NCBI GenBank assembly: GCA_010094045.1
Contig: ML986593.1
Location: 168,781 to 232,780 of the forward strand
Direction of reading: 5' to 3'
Length of the DNA: 64,000 bases
Origin: Lojkania enalia
Lineage: Eukaryota > Ascomycota > Dothideomycetes > Pleosporales
Under the pieces are notes generated by a model. The model worked only from the letters and a program-made list of their open reading frames with translations, was not told where the DNA came from and did no database searches. The translations under genes and the position numbers were made by a program. Positions 33,177-44,910 of this stretch are shown here, piece by piece. The number at the start of each line of letters is the position of its first letter. Position 1 is the stretch's first letter.

Positions 33177-35803
33177 TTGCAATGCCTAGGCTTGCCTGAT
33201 AAAGACCAGCGGAAAGAGCAAGGGAAGCGTTGGGCGGAAAAGGCATGCGAAAACTGCCGCAAACGAAAAACTAGATGTTCGGGGGAACCTCGCTGCCGAA
33301 CCTGCTCAGACCAAAATTTGGTTGGTGTCTATCCGCTGTCTCGAAAAGATCGTCTTAATGAATTGGTGTTTCCTCGTTGTATGTGGAATTGGACTAACAC
33401 CAAATAGAACCACAGAGCAGAATATTCAGCTCTTTGTTTTGCTAAAAGATTTAACTCTCCGTCTTCATGGCGAAGATCGGAAGTTGATTGGAGATGTCCT
33501 AGACCCCGTATGTATGTACATCTGGAGTTACATGTTTTGATACCAATCGACAGCTTGAAAACAACCTCTCCACCTCTATAGTTTCTTCTCTGAGCTCAGA
33601 GATGCCTAGAAAGCGGTCTCAGCAGGGTTCCCTATCAGATATAGAGACCAGAAATGTTCAAGTTTCAGGAGAATCCAAAGTTACTGGATCCGTGGGATCT
33701 AACGAAGATCTTGGCCTTTTGGATGAAGATGTATTTCGCAGCCACGAATCAAGAGCTACTGGCCTTATGGGTAGCAATTCTGAGGTTCAGTGGCTGCGGA
33801 GTCTTAAAAACCAAGTAGGCGGTTCGAACATTGCTAGAAATATTGCCGATCAGACACCTGGGCCTCCTAGATTGAGCAATGATGCTTATACTCAACGGGC
33901 GAGGCACCTTACGCTCGGCACCGGTTACCTAGGCACCAAAACGCCCTTCACATCACAGATTCAACATTATATCTGGATAGCGATGAACTCGATATTAACA
34001 TTGTGGTTAATCCTTATGAGCTTCCACCACTGAATATTGCTGATGAAGTGTCCAGCCCTTATCAGAAAACGATAGGTGCCTTTTTCCTTCTGATACCCGC
34101 AGCCTTCCAGGACCAGTTTCGTAATTATCTCTACTCTGCTAGACAACAAAGACCTTACTAGCCGCCTAAGAAATGGCAAGCCATTCTGAATTTGATATTT
34201 GCAATTGGTGCTAAGAATTCGCGTCCGACACACGCAAAATGGCAAGGAAATGAACGAGACCACCTAATATATATGGCTAGAGCATCCCGTTTACTCCGGT
34301 TGGATAAGGCTACAATACTCCTTCCCACTCCAGACCTACACTTGATTTGGGTAAGTGTAACCTAGAATGAGAAGTCTTTGCCTACTTTATTAAAAATATT
34401 AGGGAACTGACCTCCTATCTTTATACTACTTAACTATCGGACACGTCGGCCAGTGAGACATTGACACCAATAGTCTCCTCTTTCATAATAACTGACTCGG
34501 TATTTTAGGGAGTGGATTATGATAGGTTTATCTATGCGATATGCGCTTGCCGTTGGCCTCCACCTTCGAAACCAAGATTCTTCGATTACTCCAGAAAGAA
34601 AGGAGACGCTAATGCTTACATGGTGGAGCCTGCATGCTGTAGAAACCATTTTGAGCTCAATTTTAGGCCGTCCATGCGTTAAACCTCACGATGATTGCAC
34701 TGTACCCCTGCCACAGGAATCATCAGATAAACAGTCAAACGTACAAAACCCTTCAGCTGCATCAATTACAAGCACTTCTACGGCTAAGAAAAAGCTCTTT
34801 CTTAACAGCTCGAATAAGACTTGACCTCATTATAGCTGAAGTGCTTAGAGGTCTATATTCACCCAGTAAAGCGCGTGAGTCGTGGGGATGGATACAGAAA
34901 TCCATAATCTCCTTCATAGACCGGTTAGGCGAATGGGAGGCATCGCTGCCAGTGACTTTGAAATTTGTTCGCTCGATTGAAGAGAACAAAATTTCGCGAG
35001 ATAGATTCCTTCTCGCCTTCTATTGTCAAAGTGCCAGGTTGCTAGTATTGCGCCCTTGCCTTTGTCCCCTTGAAGAACGCATCAAAAGCCAAAGTCAGAC
35101 TTCAGAAGATTTAAATGAACAGATTTCCGAAGCGTGGGTTCAGGCTGCTCTGGCACTGACCGTGTTATTGCCTAACCATCCAGATCCGGTTTTCCTATAC
35201 CGGAATGGTCCGTGGTGGTCAATTGTCCATATCATTATGCAGGCAATGGCAGTTCTACTTCTCGAAATTTCTTACCGGGTAATTCATATGACACGAGATG
35301 GCAAGAATCTCACGGGGTCTGCGAAGAAGCTTATGCAGAGGCTTCGATCGATGCGAGCAGACGACCTCGTAGCTGGGCGCGCATACATGGTCGTGTATAA
35401 TATCTTGAAGAGCGACTCGCCCCAGATACAAGTTGACATAGCCGATATCTTGGGGGATGAAGACGTAGACATGGAACCAACTCAACAACGTGACGTTCGG
35501 AAACCATCTTCCAATGCGTCATCTTTACTAAATAATCAGCCTCCAATCGCTCAGCATAATATGGGAGACATGCTCGACTATCCCACTGCAAGCAACGTAT
35601 TCAACGCACAAATGTCATTGCACCAAGTTGGTCAGCAATCTCACTTCACCTCAAGTGGATTCAACTGCAACCAGGACTTCGCCTGGGATCCCTATCTGCT
35701 ATTGCAACAGGGCTATGGCAATCCTTTTTTCATGGGCTTTAATCAACCCAAATTTCCGAACAGCATATTCGCTACCGGCGGTATTGGGGATTTTGGAGGA
35801 TGA
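33177..35803 (+). pseudogene. Broken Zn2Cys6 transcription factor
   Basis: The remains follow the order of a fungal binuclear zinc-cluster regulator. A zinc cluster (ACENCRKRKTRCSGEPRCRTC) is followed by a coiled stretch, SEVQWLRSLK, a DSTLYLDSDELDI / VNPYELPP linker, and the fungal-specific TF domain (WQAILNLIFAIGAK, WIMIGLSMRYALAVGLHLRN, TARIRLDLIIAEVLRGLY) to a TGA at 35801. Several lesions are visible. There is no in-frame ATG before the zinc cluster. The sixth zinc Cys position reads Gly (LVGVY). The frame shifts near 33.9 kb. An in-frame TAG lies at 34159-34161. The frame shifts again near 34.78 kb, next to an A-rich run. At least three intact introns remain (33507-33552, 34351-34402, 34453-34508), so the loss looks recent. 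Confidence 0.78.
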
Positions 35804-37358
35804 CGTATGACAGGTAGATCCGAATTCGTCACAAGACCTGTCGCGAGAAAAGCACTAGCCATCATTCAACTAAGAGCTTGGTTTCCCGGACCAGGCAATA
35901 ATCCATATCTTGCCCTTTACAAGTCCAGAATATGATTCTAGAGGTAAGTTCTGCCGAGGAACAGCGAGGAAAATGGCGACTACATCGAATTGGACGTCAC
36001 CTGTTACTGTTTGGAAGAATGCATATCTAGCGACGTTAGAATGATTGGAATACCATCCAGTTTAGCTTTAGAGTGAACTGTTCGTACCTAGCTCTAATTA
36101 AAATTATTCAAGCTTCCTCTATCTATTCTAAAAGTTTATATGAAAAGGCTCCGTTTTTAGATTATGAAGTTGGTAGTTTGATTTATAGTCCGATGACATC
36201 CCTAGCACGCTTGAGTCGCTCTGGTCGCATGGTCAGCCTAGCCTAATAAAATAGCAGTACAGTTCATCCAGCCTATATTTTCATTTATTTAACTAGGAGG
36301 TAATAGGAGTAGAGTATGATCCTAGTAGAGGAGGCTATCAGAGCGGTACTTGCATCTGGCTTGGCGGAATTCCCGCCGATTCCTATGCCATGAGCCTCTA
36401 TTTGTTTTGTAAGGTTATATAAGGTACAATTCCTATTGGAAACTAGCCTTCATTTCATGCTACACTAGGACAGACAGTATAAATAGCGTTGACACTCCAT
36501 AGGTATCAATCAAGGCGGCTCTCCTCATCTACCCTAATACCTTACATGTCTCCAAACCACACATCTTCCCTCCGAAGCTTTCATCTTACGCCACACGGCT
36601 AGTAGTTCGGATTATAAATTAATTTTGTAATTCAGGCATTTACAATTCCTGCGTTGGAAAATACTGTCTGAAATCAGTGGTTTGGAGCCCGTCTGGAGTT
36701 CAAATAGCGACGTCGTAGTACCCATAATGCGTAGAAGAAGCTACAAGTATAAGAGCTCTATTTAGGCGTATCAATAATTACTATACCTCGCACTATAATC
36801 ATTGCTCACGACTTATATTCGCGCATAGGAGTCTCTCGAACCATTCCTTGTGATCCTATGGCAGTATTTTCAACGTTCGCCACCTAAAGATCCGTTATTG
36901 ATACAGCTGCGAAAATGAACATCCCATATTTCGACTTGTCATGGTCGGGACTTGGGATCCAAGATTTTGATAATATGGATATATACGAGCTTGCTGCTAA
37001 ATTTAGGTTCTTTGCCTTGCCTTCAAGTCTATGTCCTTAGGTTGCGAGTGGTGCACTGAAGCCATGGTAGTAACATTTTCATTACTGCAATATCGCTTTG
37101 CGACTCAATAAGGCACCCAGAGTCCCATTCATTACCTTCTAGTCGAATCAGTCCGAATAAAGCGAGAATTGTGTACGAGGCGAATGGTCTTGTCTTATAT
37201 AGGACAAGACTTTCGCTTTATCCGGCACCTTAATGAATACGAGTCATCTCTGCACTATAAGAAAGCCAACATGTCGTGCTAGGAAGACGGTGTCTTCGAG
37301 AATAAATCCATTAAGGTAAATAATTCCATCATTATTATATAGTCGATTTGCCATCATC
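35804..37358. other. AT-rich gene-poor stretch
   Basis: Nothing convincing on either strand apart from the promoter of the small secreted protein at the right end. Confidence 0.45.
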
Positions 37359-37604
37359 ATGCGTGTCTCCTATCTCGCCTTCGCATCGCTTCAGCTGCTT
37401 GTCGCTGTTGCACCGCTCGAACAACGGCAGAATGAATCCCCGGCTGTCTGCCTGGCAATCTGTTATATAGAGGAGCCAGAAACTTGCGGAGCGCTGGTAT
37501 ATCTATGCAAGTATCAATAAGATTAACAGTGTTGACAAGGTTGCTAGTATCCATACAAACATCCTAACTCCAATTGTTGGACTTGCTGCTCGGCACCCGT
37601 TTAG
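37359..37604 (+). CDS. Tiny secreted cysteine-rich protein with one intron
   Basis: Two exons: 37359-37496 and 37548-37604, joined over a 51-nt intron (GTATAT, branch GATTAACAG, end CTAG). 64 aa. N-terminal signal peptide MRVSYLAFASLQLLVAVA. The mature chain has six cysteines in the pattern VCLAIC ... ETCG ... NCWTCC and ends SAPV. This NCWTCC-ending layout recurs among fungal small secreted proteins as I recall them, with no known function. The frame is below usual gene-finder size. The splice junction is phase 0 and restores the cysteine-rich end, which supports the model. Confidence 0.68.
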
Positions 37605-37869
37605 TCGGAGCCACGGAGGAATTTCAAGTGTCGCAGAAACGAATCAGAGCGTTGTAATATTGCATGTTTGGTGAATGATTGCGCGAAAGTGGTCAAAGTC
37701 AAAGTCAGATTTAGAGAATATCGCTATGATTCTTAGGATAATCCTATACAATCCGATTCACTCATGCCACTATCTAAAGAAGTGAAGAAGAAAGAAGGAG
37801 CAAACCCGCAATCAAGATGCCTGAACTGGGATGTAGTAAAGGGAAAATGAAAATATACCCCACCGAAAC
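37605..37869. other. Short spacer
   Basis: AT-rich, no gene seen. It separates the small secreted protein from a convergent gene relic. Confidence 0.4.
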
Positions 37870-38585
37870 TCAGCCAGGGAAGAGATGACAGCCCACCCGA
37901 TGAACCTGCGATCCTATCGTCCATCTCCGCATTGAACTCCACATCTTCCTGATTCCCACAATCGAATTTAGCATCCCTCGGTCCCCAAATCTCCTAACTT
38001 GTGTCTCCCCATCTAAGTCTTTAAGCTTCCCCTCAATGGCCTTCTTAATCGTTCCCACTGTATCAGACGCCATTTCAAGCGGGACCTGAATTACCGTGTC
38101 CAGCATAATCTTCTCTAATCCCACCCTTGAAGATTTGTTCGTGGAAGGCATGTCCCGAGCAGCGTCCCAGAACACGTCCCAAATCTCTTTGACATTCAAA
38201 TCCTATTCAAGATTCTCCCTCCCCTTCTTCAGAGTCTTAGAGAATGGATATCACAAATACTCGTCCATAGCTTCAATCGGGTCTCCCAAAACTCTACGAT
38301 ATTGCCGAAGAGTGGGCTTCTCTAAGGCGATCTAAAACCTGCGTAACGCCGCTTGTGACCTGCGGGAATTGGCAAAGGGTATGGTGGATGGCCTATCGAG
38401 CTACGGCGCCTAGGATGCGCCGTTCGGATACTCAGTCTCCTCTTTCATGAATGCGGTCTCTGATGATTGTTAGAAGATATTGTAGTAGCCTTGTTAATAC
38501 AGATTGATACCGGTGTTGCGGTATTTTGGTGTGCCGATCATCGTCCAAGGGTAGAAGAAATATTTACTGAGCACAACTTCCAGCT
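37870..38585 (-). pseudogene. Stop-ridden remnant of an unidentified protein gene
   Basis: One minus-strand frame can be followed for about 240 codons (SKYFFYPWTMIGTPKYRNTG ... EKPTLRQYRRVLGDPIEAMD ... NVKEIWDVFWDAARDMPS ... QVPLEMASDTVGTIKKAIEG) with seven internal stops (two TAA, four TAG, one TGA) and no frameshift. Most stops could come from CAA, CAG or CGA by a single C-to-T change. I do not recognise the family. The 110-codon stretch at the C-terminal end is still open. Confidence 0.5.
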
Positions 38586-39454
38586 CAGAAGCTAGTGAGA
38601 TGGAACTACCTTCGTGCAGATCCTTTCCAGATTCTAAAGGGTAATTTTATAAAAGGACCGCGGCACGATACGTTTTGTCAAGGTCTGCTTCCGGAGGAAC
38701 GTCATATCGTAACTAGTTTTGACGTATGGACGAAAGGCTCCACATGACCACCATTTCTCACTCAAATAAAACTAAGCACCGCTGACGTCTATATGTGCAG
38801 ACATGTTCCTAACACGAGAGCCGAGTTCCTTTGGGCAAGCCGCCAGATATCCATGCATGGCTGTACCTGGGTGCTAAATTTTCTCGCCTTGATTGAGCAA
38901 GTGATCGCAGGGTCTAGGCTGGTGGTGAGCGAAGCCCTTTGGGATATTTGTTTGCGGCTCGGTGGCTAGAATTGTTGTGCAAACACTCACTGAGTAAGCG
39001 TCTCATAAGAAGCGGTAGAAAAAGGATATGACAGCTTGCAAGCTGTATAGCTCGTCCAGGAACGGGCGGAGCGCGTCTTCTATAGGGGGTAGCCGTTGAT
39101 GAAGACGGCATGTACAATTCAGCCTGCGTTTGAGCCTGAGGTGAACAAAGAAAGTCGAGAGAAACAGAGACACGAGAAAATATGAAAGAGACAACCACAA
39201 ATATCACATAAGCTTTCACTTGAACATAAGCAATGTAGAAATTTGTTTAGGCAAGGACGTCAAAGACAAAATGCTTCAGATCTTCTAATCGATTGCCCGA
39301 TATTCTTCTCATTCTAGCCATTCAAATGGACTAATTGTAGACCTGAACGCCTGATCCCAAACCTAGGACTCCGATGCTCAGAATGAATTCCCTACTTATA
39401 GAATGCCAAACACCTCAGCCCTCAACATTCGCACACGTGCTTCCATGTCTTCTG
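38586..39454. other. Intergenic stretch, no gene seen
   Basis: A hydrophobic minus-strand frame near 39000-39219 lacks an ATG and is not supported. Confidence 0.4.
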
Positions 39455-40098
39455 TCACCGTCCCGCTCGAACATTGAACGGGCTCTCCTCGGCAGCCCTG
39501 TATGCATCGAACGTAAACAAGCTGACCAAGTAGAGGGCCAGGAAACGAATTATGACATCGCCCAAACCTCCATTTCCGCTGATCATCCTCTGCAGGCCCG
39601 CTAGTGATCCGTCATTGACAGTGCGGCTAGGCATATTTCCTCCACCAAGTGTGTAGCCCTTTGATTGGAACGCGGCGCTCGACTTTGCAGGCATGCCTGA
39701 GGCGTCGTTGACCGCCTTGCGGACGGCGGCTGTGAGGGCTGACGGGTTGGCGCCGCGGATGGTTTCAACAACGGAGTTGGATTTTATGACGAGAAACGTC
39801 GGCATCCTAATCTCGAATCAGCATGTATCAACATATATTATCGATATGCATCAAGTGGACATTCATACGCTGACACGCCATACTTCCTCGCAACATCCTG
39901 ACACGCATCTACATCTACCTTGGCAAACTGTACCCTTCCCGGCTTCGATTCCTTCTCGGCGAGGCTTGAAAATACGGGGGCGATTGCTTTGCAAGGGCCA
40001 CACCAGTCGGCGTAGAAGTCTACGACTGTGTAGGTTGATTGAGAGAGGAGAGTGTTGAAGTGGGAGAGCGAGTTTACGGGTATTATTTTCTTCGACAT
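39455..40098 (-). CDS. Thioredoxin with C-terminal membrane anchor
   Basis: Two exons: 40098-39869 and 39806-39455, with a 62-nt intron (GTATGA...TTAG). 193 aa. An N-terminal thioredoxin domain carries the active site [14 protein letters not shown] (Cys pair one turn apart), [21 protein letters not shown] with the cis-Pro, and a closing strand-helix ([17 protein letters not shown]). A linker of about 50 residues leads to a hydrophobic helix ([19 protein letters not shown]) and a short polar tail, suggesting anchoring in the ER or another membrane with the redox domain in the cytosol. It reduces disulfides with NADPH-thioredoxin reductase. The spliced model restores the SAMPTF motif. Confidence 0.9.
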
Positions 40099-40739
40099 GG
40101 TGGGCTCAGTTTGGAATATTGTGATGTTCGTAAACTGGCTCGGAGTATTACGGGGAGACTGTGGGAATGGTATGACGGGTTGGGTATAGAGGGTGGCAGG
40201 ATGAAAGTAACAGCTTGCGACTTAGATCGTCTATGACGCCGCGCGCACGGACCTCCACTTGCTTGAACAGGCAAGGTACGTCCGCATCTCCATGTTGGAA
40301 CCTTGTAACTTCTTCGAATATTAAACCTTGACCAAACGCATGTAAGACTAAATTGTATCCATCAACTCTGCATCATGTACACCTTATTAAATCTAAAATG
40401 TATATAACGCCTCAGACCACAGCTCCCAGCCGGATGTAAAGCAACGACATGCACCCACCCTTACATAGTCTATTCCAAAAACGTACCTCAAAGAGAAAAA
40501 AAAAAGTCGGAGAAATCATGAGCAAGTAAACGCCGTCGATGTACAGTAAAGTCGATCTGACATTCTGTCACGCAATAAATTGACCCGATATTACACTAAG
40601 ACTCCAACACTTTCCAATGTATTTCTCCAGCTTAGATAGTAACAGCATGGTCGACCTCATTCTCTGGCTTGGATGTAGTGATAGTAGGACTGTGCTATAA
40701 ATGCGATACATCTACAATATATGACGCATTCTTCTCGCT
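40099..40739. other. Intergenic stretch upstream of the thioredoxin gene
   Basis: Holds the thioredoxin promoter. A run of ten A lies at 40496-40505. No gene seen. Confidence 0.4.
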
Positions 40740-41351
40740 AGGATGGCCTTTCTTCATTGGCATAGCTTCCTCGCCGTCGTCCACCCCTGTTAGCGTTATC
40801 AGCCGAACGCCTCTTGCGGCCTCTGTCCTTAGCCTTTGCGGCCTTGAGGGAGAAATTCGCATCATCTTTCTCTCCAGCGATATTACTTAATGCTATTTCT
40901 TCCTCGGTATCTTCGTTAAACTTTGAGGATTCTTTGTTCCTTTGGGTTTGTTCCTCTGGGCTTCTTCAGCTTAGTGTCTTTCGGAGGAGTAATTGCAATG
41001 CTCCTTGACCTAGCCCAGATAATATGCGCTGGCGTATTTCTTATCATCATGCTAGCAATATTTCACAAATAGTACAGTGTCCCCTAGATAACTTCTATTG
41101 CTCTGTTGGCGAGAATAAACTACCGCATGAGCTTCCAAGAGTTTAACTTTAACATAGAACATCAATCTCTAATGTGTACTGCTATGGATGAGCATTGATT
41201 TACCAGCGTCTCCACATCTATGAAATGTGCTCTTCATTCCACATCGTCCCAATACCAAGTCTTCCACTTTCAGGATTTTGACATCTTTGTCCCTACAACC
41301 CGGATTGTGACACACGGCTGAATCTCGAGAGGCTAGGTCCACCTTGTACAC
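40740..41351 (-). pseudogene. Probable relic of a PARP-type zinc-finger protein
   Basis: At 41351-41169 (minus) the frame reads YKVDLASRDSAVCHNPGCRD then KDVKILKVEDLVLG, which fits the first half of a PARP-type zinc finger (C-x-x-x-x-C followed by KI-x-K). The second half is corrupted. Further down, separate frames give a Pro/Lys stretch (ITPPKDTKLKKPRGTNPKEQ) and an acidic then Arg-rich tail (KAKDRGRKRRSADNANRGG), consistent with the basic disordered tails of such nuclear proteins. Stops and frame changes separate the pieces. The family call rests on a half motif. Confidence 0.35.
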
Positions 41352-43029
41352 AACCGCATTATGGATCTCACTAGTCCTCGCAAGGGTTTAGAAAAGCTCT
41401 TATGAGGTCTTCCTGAACGTCGGAGAATTTTTATCGACTAATTTCTACTCATAAAACGCCGGCCTCACTAATTATTGGCTGTCGAGACTAATCTTCAAAA
41501 TTCCACGCACATCATCAGGAATCTCGTCGGCAAGGCTCTCGAACATCTTGATTTTGGTTGGAAAGACGCATTGCTAGAATCTCCACAATGTGATGTACTC
41601 CTGCATCGGCTCAAAGAATGCATAGCTTCTAAGACGTGGCTCCCCTTCTGGAACCTTGATGCTAGAATTCTTGTATGCTGCGATCTGACAACTAGCTTTG
41701 TCAGAAATAGAATGCTATAGAAAATGGTTAGCATATCATACTATGGTTATTCATGGGATCTCCTGTAAATAGTTTTCATGGCTAATTTTACCGTTGGAAA
41801 CGTTCACAAGAATTTCTTATCCAATCGGAGACGCGGATGATCATCCTCTGCCATATTTTTGGCTATTGTGAGGTCTAAGTAGGCACTAGCAAGCGTATAG
41901 TACGGAATTGTGAAGTTGTCGAGGTTGAACTGATAGGAACTGAGTTGTGGGTGATCGGGGATTGTGCGCATGTCTCGTAGTACTAGCGTAGACAAGAGGT
42001 GAGATAAGTAGGTGGGATGCCCCTTAAATAGGCGTAACGAAGTGACAATGCATCATATTAGATAGCTGTGAGAGATGCTTTGGGCGGGACAACTGCTCGC
42101 AATTGTAAAGGGGTTTTCCTTGTCTTTTAAGAATTTTACGAAGGAGAGTTGCATTGTTTGGGAGTCTGTGAACTTATGGTCAACCTTGCATTATTTTTAC
42201 CTTCCCCCACATATTTCTAGGTTGTACTCAAGGAAACACATTACTCTTAGTTAAGCTTTTCGTCGGTCCTTTCATAGTACGACGAAGCGCTTTTGCCGGA
42301 CTCTTGTTATACCGCTGATATTAGAAATTTTGAGTCCTGAAGCTTTATTATAAATTTGCACTGGGAAAAGGGTATTAGTATAAGGTTTAACACCATTTAG
42401 TCCTTCCACAGTATATACTAGGAGTGATCAGCATTTGTGTTGCTTAAGGTTGCATACGTTCATGACTACGTACGATCGGTTATGTCTGGGGTGTGTGAGC
42501 TCTTTATAGAGCTCCTAGGATATTATGTACCATTTCGTCGTCTTTAAATGTCACGTTAATTACTTGTTTTAATTAGATTTACGCAATGCCTTGCGGCGCA
42601 GCTTCATGCTAAGCAGTGCTCTCAAGAGAGTATGACCTTTTTTGCTTCCCAGGCGATGCACAAGGGTACTCCCCCAGCTCGCTGTATCCTACGTCTTAGT
42701 GGTTTGTTCTCCCAAAAATACGGTGTAGCTTCGGGTCAGCTGTAATAACTGCTACATTTCTAGGAAACTTGCTAATTCTTCGTGTCTAGAGTTGATTAAA
42801 TTTGAGATAGAGACAAATATTATATTCCAGATGCAGGACATTGAGTGCGACTGGCTTGTAATGTCTTCTATGAGTCGTATATAAAGCCTTGGTAGCGATC
42901 GAGCCAAGATTTGTCCCATTCTCGGCGGCAAAGGAGGCTATAGGGAGTTAAACGGCAAATCTAGAGACCACAGTCCGTGTGTCTGCGTTATGGTATCCGA
43001 TGAAGCAGCGTCATGACGGGACCTAATTA
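41352..43029. other. AT-rich gene-poor stretch
   Basis: Short non-conserved frames only, with tracts of TTAGTTAA-like sequence. No RNA gene or repeat family could be recognised. Confidence 0.4.
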
Positions 43030-43314
43030 TCATGGATTGGGATTCATAGAGCTTCTATCCTTATCTGAACGTTTCAAAACACTCTGAACATTCTCACGTT
43101 TCCACGTGTAGTAGAAAGTTGTAGCTGTAACAAGAAAGCCTAGAAAACCAAACAGTACCCCAAATATCTCTGCCACATTGAGTTTATTATCCCTAGAAGT
43201 CGAACCCTGAAATGAAATTTTGGAGGTAGTATGCGGCGTGATCGTATCTGATTCAGTACGAGATGAAAAAGATGTGTTTCCAATTGTAGGCCCGAAAGAT
43301 ATCAGTATTGTCAT
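43030..43314 (-). CDS. Small single-pass membrane protein, hypothetical
   Basis: 94 aa, ATG 43314. Ser/Thr-rich N-terminal half, one clear transmembrane helix (VAEIFGVLFGFLGFLVTATT) followed by a positively charged stretch (FYYTWKRENVQSVLKRSDKD), as for a type I-like single-pass protein. No family recognised. Support is limited to the ATG, the helix and the charge pattern, so it may be part of a larger, spliced or dead gene. Confidence 0.35.
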   Translation of the reverse strand: MTILISFGPTIGNTSFSSRTESDTITPHTTSKISFQGSTSRDNKLNVAEIFGVLFGFLGFLVTATTFYYTWKRENVQSVLKRSDKDRSSMNPNP

Positions 43315-44910
43315 AAGCCTAGCGAAAATCGGTGTGAGAGAGGTGAAATGGGGATTTTTGGCAAGTCTGCAGTGTACGATTGCCTACTACTGTACGGCAG
43401 CAAGTTATCCGGTTGCAGGTTGTATCGGATACCGTCGTACGATATAAAATCACGCCTGATATTAGCTGATATATCCATTTCCTGCGTATATAAATATGAC
43501 CTGCTGGCCATCCTCAATCAAAGCAATTCAGTTCCCCATATCCCTCCCTGAGACACGATTCGCCTCTTACCACAAGAGGAGGCTTTGTCAGGCTGAGAAT
43601 TCGAGAGCGATAGGTAAGCTGATGGAGTTGCATATTACTTGATGGATAGAGTGGTGGACATAGCTATGGAGCTAGTCTCTGTCCGTAGTATTGGCAACCA
43701 GCCGCTGAATATTGGAAAACAACATGAAAGTGAAGGTAGTAGCCACAGTGACAGCATTTGTCGATTCTGAGGCTAGAAATGGTGATTCCACGGAGGTATA
43801 TCTTTTCTTCGAGCAATGTGCGCATATGGGGCACAAAACAGTATAAACGCCGTCATATCTGCTATACAGCTGCATTCCGAAATCTGCATCACATTCGAGA
43901 GCTTGCCCTAGCATCTCTGGCCTATAGAAGCACTTTTTGGTACGACAATCAACTAGGTAACCGACATTTTAGGTTATGAAGTTGAAAATTCGCGTGATAC
44001 ATTCTCGCAGAGGGGAAAGCAGGAATTGGAAATTTCGAGCGACGTCGTGTCTAAGGCACGGGGGACATTCCATAGATGGACGCATCACGGTTACTACATG
44101 CCACTTTATAGCTATTCCACGTAGAGCATTCGATCCGTAAAGGAATATGTAATGGAAGGGATGAAGAGATGGGAAAGCTGAGGTTGGGAAGTCGCGACAT
44201 GCTATCCGGAGTAGGTAATTGTATAGCCGCTAGCTTTTATAGTGGAAGTGCCACACGGCCTGCTGTGAAGTCGTTCGGTAGCTAGTCACCTAGCTTCCAT
44301 CGCCAGCATTAAGATGCCGAGGCCCATCGACCTACTCACGCCCATGAGACAGTGTAAAAGCCGGCTTGATAGCCCTGATCATGGGAATGCTTTAATCCGA
44401 ATATCTAAATGGCCTCGGACGACAAGACATAATATAATACACTTCCTCGCGTGATCCAATCCTCTGCCTTAGCATAGTCTAGAAGTTGCGCTCCTTCTGC
44501 CAATAAAATGCATGTTTGGAAGCCTAGTGTATACCTTTTTTTGACCAATTTTCTCAGACGATGCGGGTTGCCTTTAGCTAGGAATCAATAATGATGAGCT
44601 TATAGCGCTAGATGATGCGGGGTTCGTATTACAAATCAACTTTCCTGCTTATGCCTATCGAGGGGCCTTAAGTACTTAATTTCGGATTGCAAGTGAAGTC
44701 GTATGATTTTTTATGCTGCGTTCATGTTTATATCCTATAACATTGCTAAAAGCCGGCGATGATAAAGTCTCAAAGATATACAGGTTAACCAAATCCAAGA
44801 ACTTCGGCTACGACTATCCCCGCAACGTATCCTATATAAGCACCAGCATTACTCTTAGACAATTCATCTTTATCTCTAGTTTTAAGAGACCCTGATATCT
44901 TCTGGTAGAT
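43315..44910. other. Gene-poor stretch ending in the MBL promoter
   Basis: No gene supported. A plus-strand frame of 42 codons at about 43722 (MKVKVVATVTAFVDSEARNG) is open but unrecognised. Confidence 0.4.
44833..44840 (+). promoter_or_regulatory. TATA-like element of the MBL-fold hydrolase gene
   Basis: TATATAAG about 75 bp before the start codon at 44911 is a good TATA-box match in position and sequence. Confidence 0.5.

Noticed and set aside
33379..33407. Possible 29-nt intron in the Zn2Cys6 relic (GTATGT ... CTAAC ... TAG)
   Set aside because: Signals are present but the length is below that of functional fungal introns. It may be a shrunken intron in a dead gene.
38914..39219. Hydrophobic minus-strand frame resembling a secreted protein
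   Set aside because: It opens with GTG and has no in-frame ATG before the hydrophobic part.
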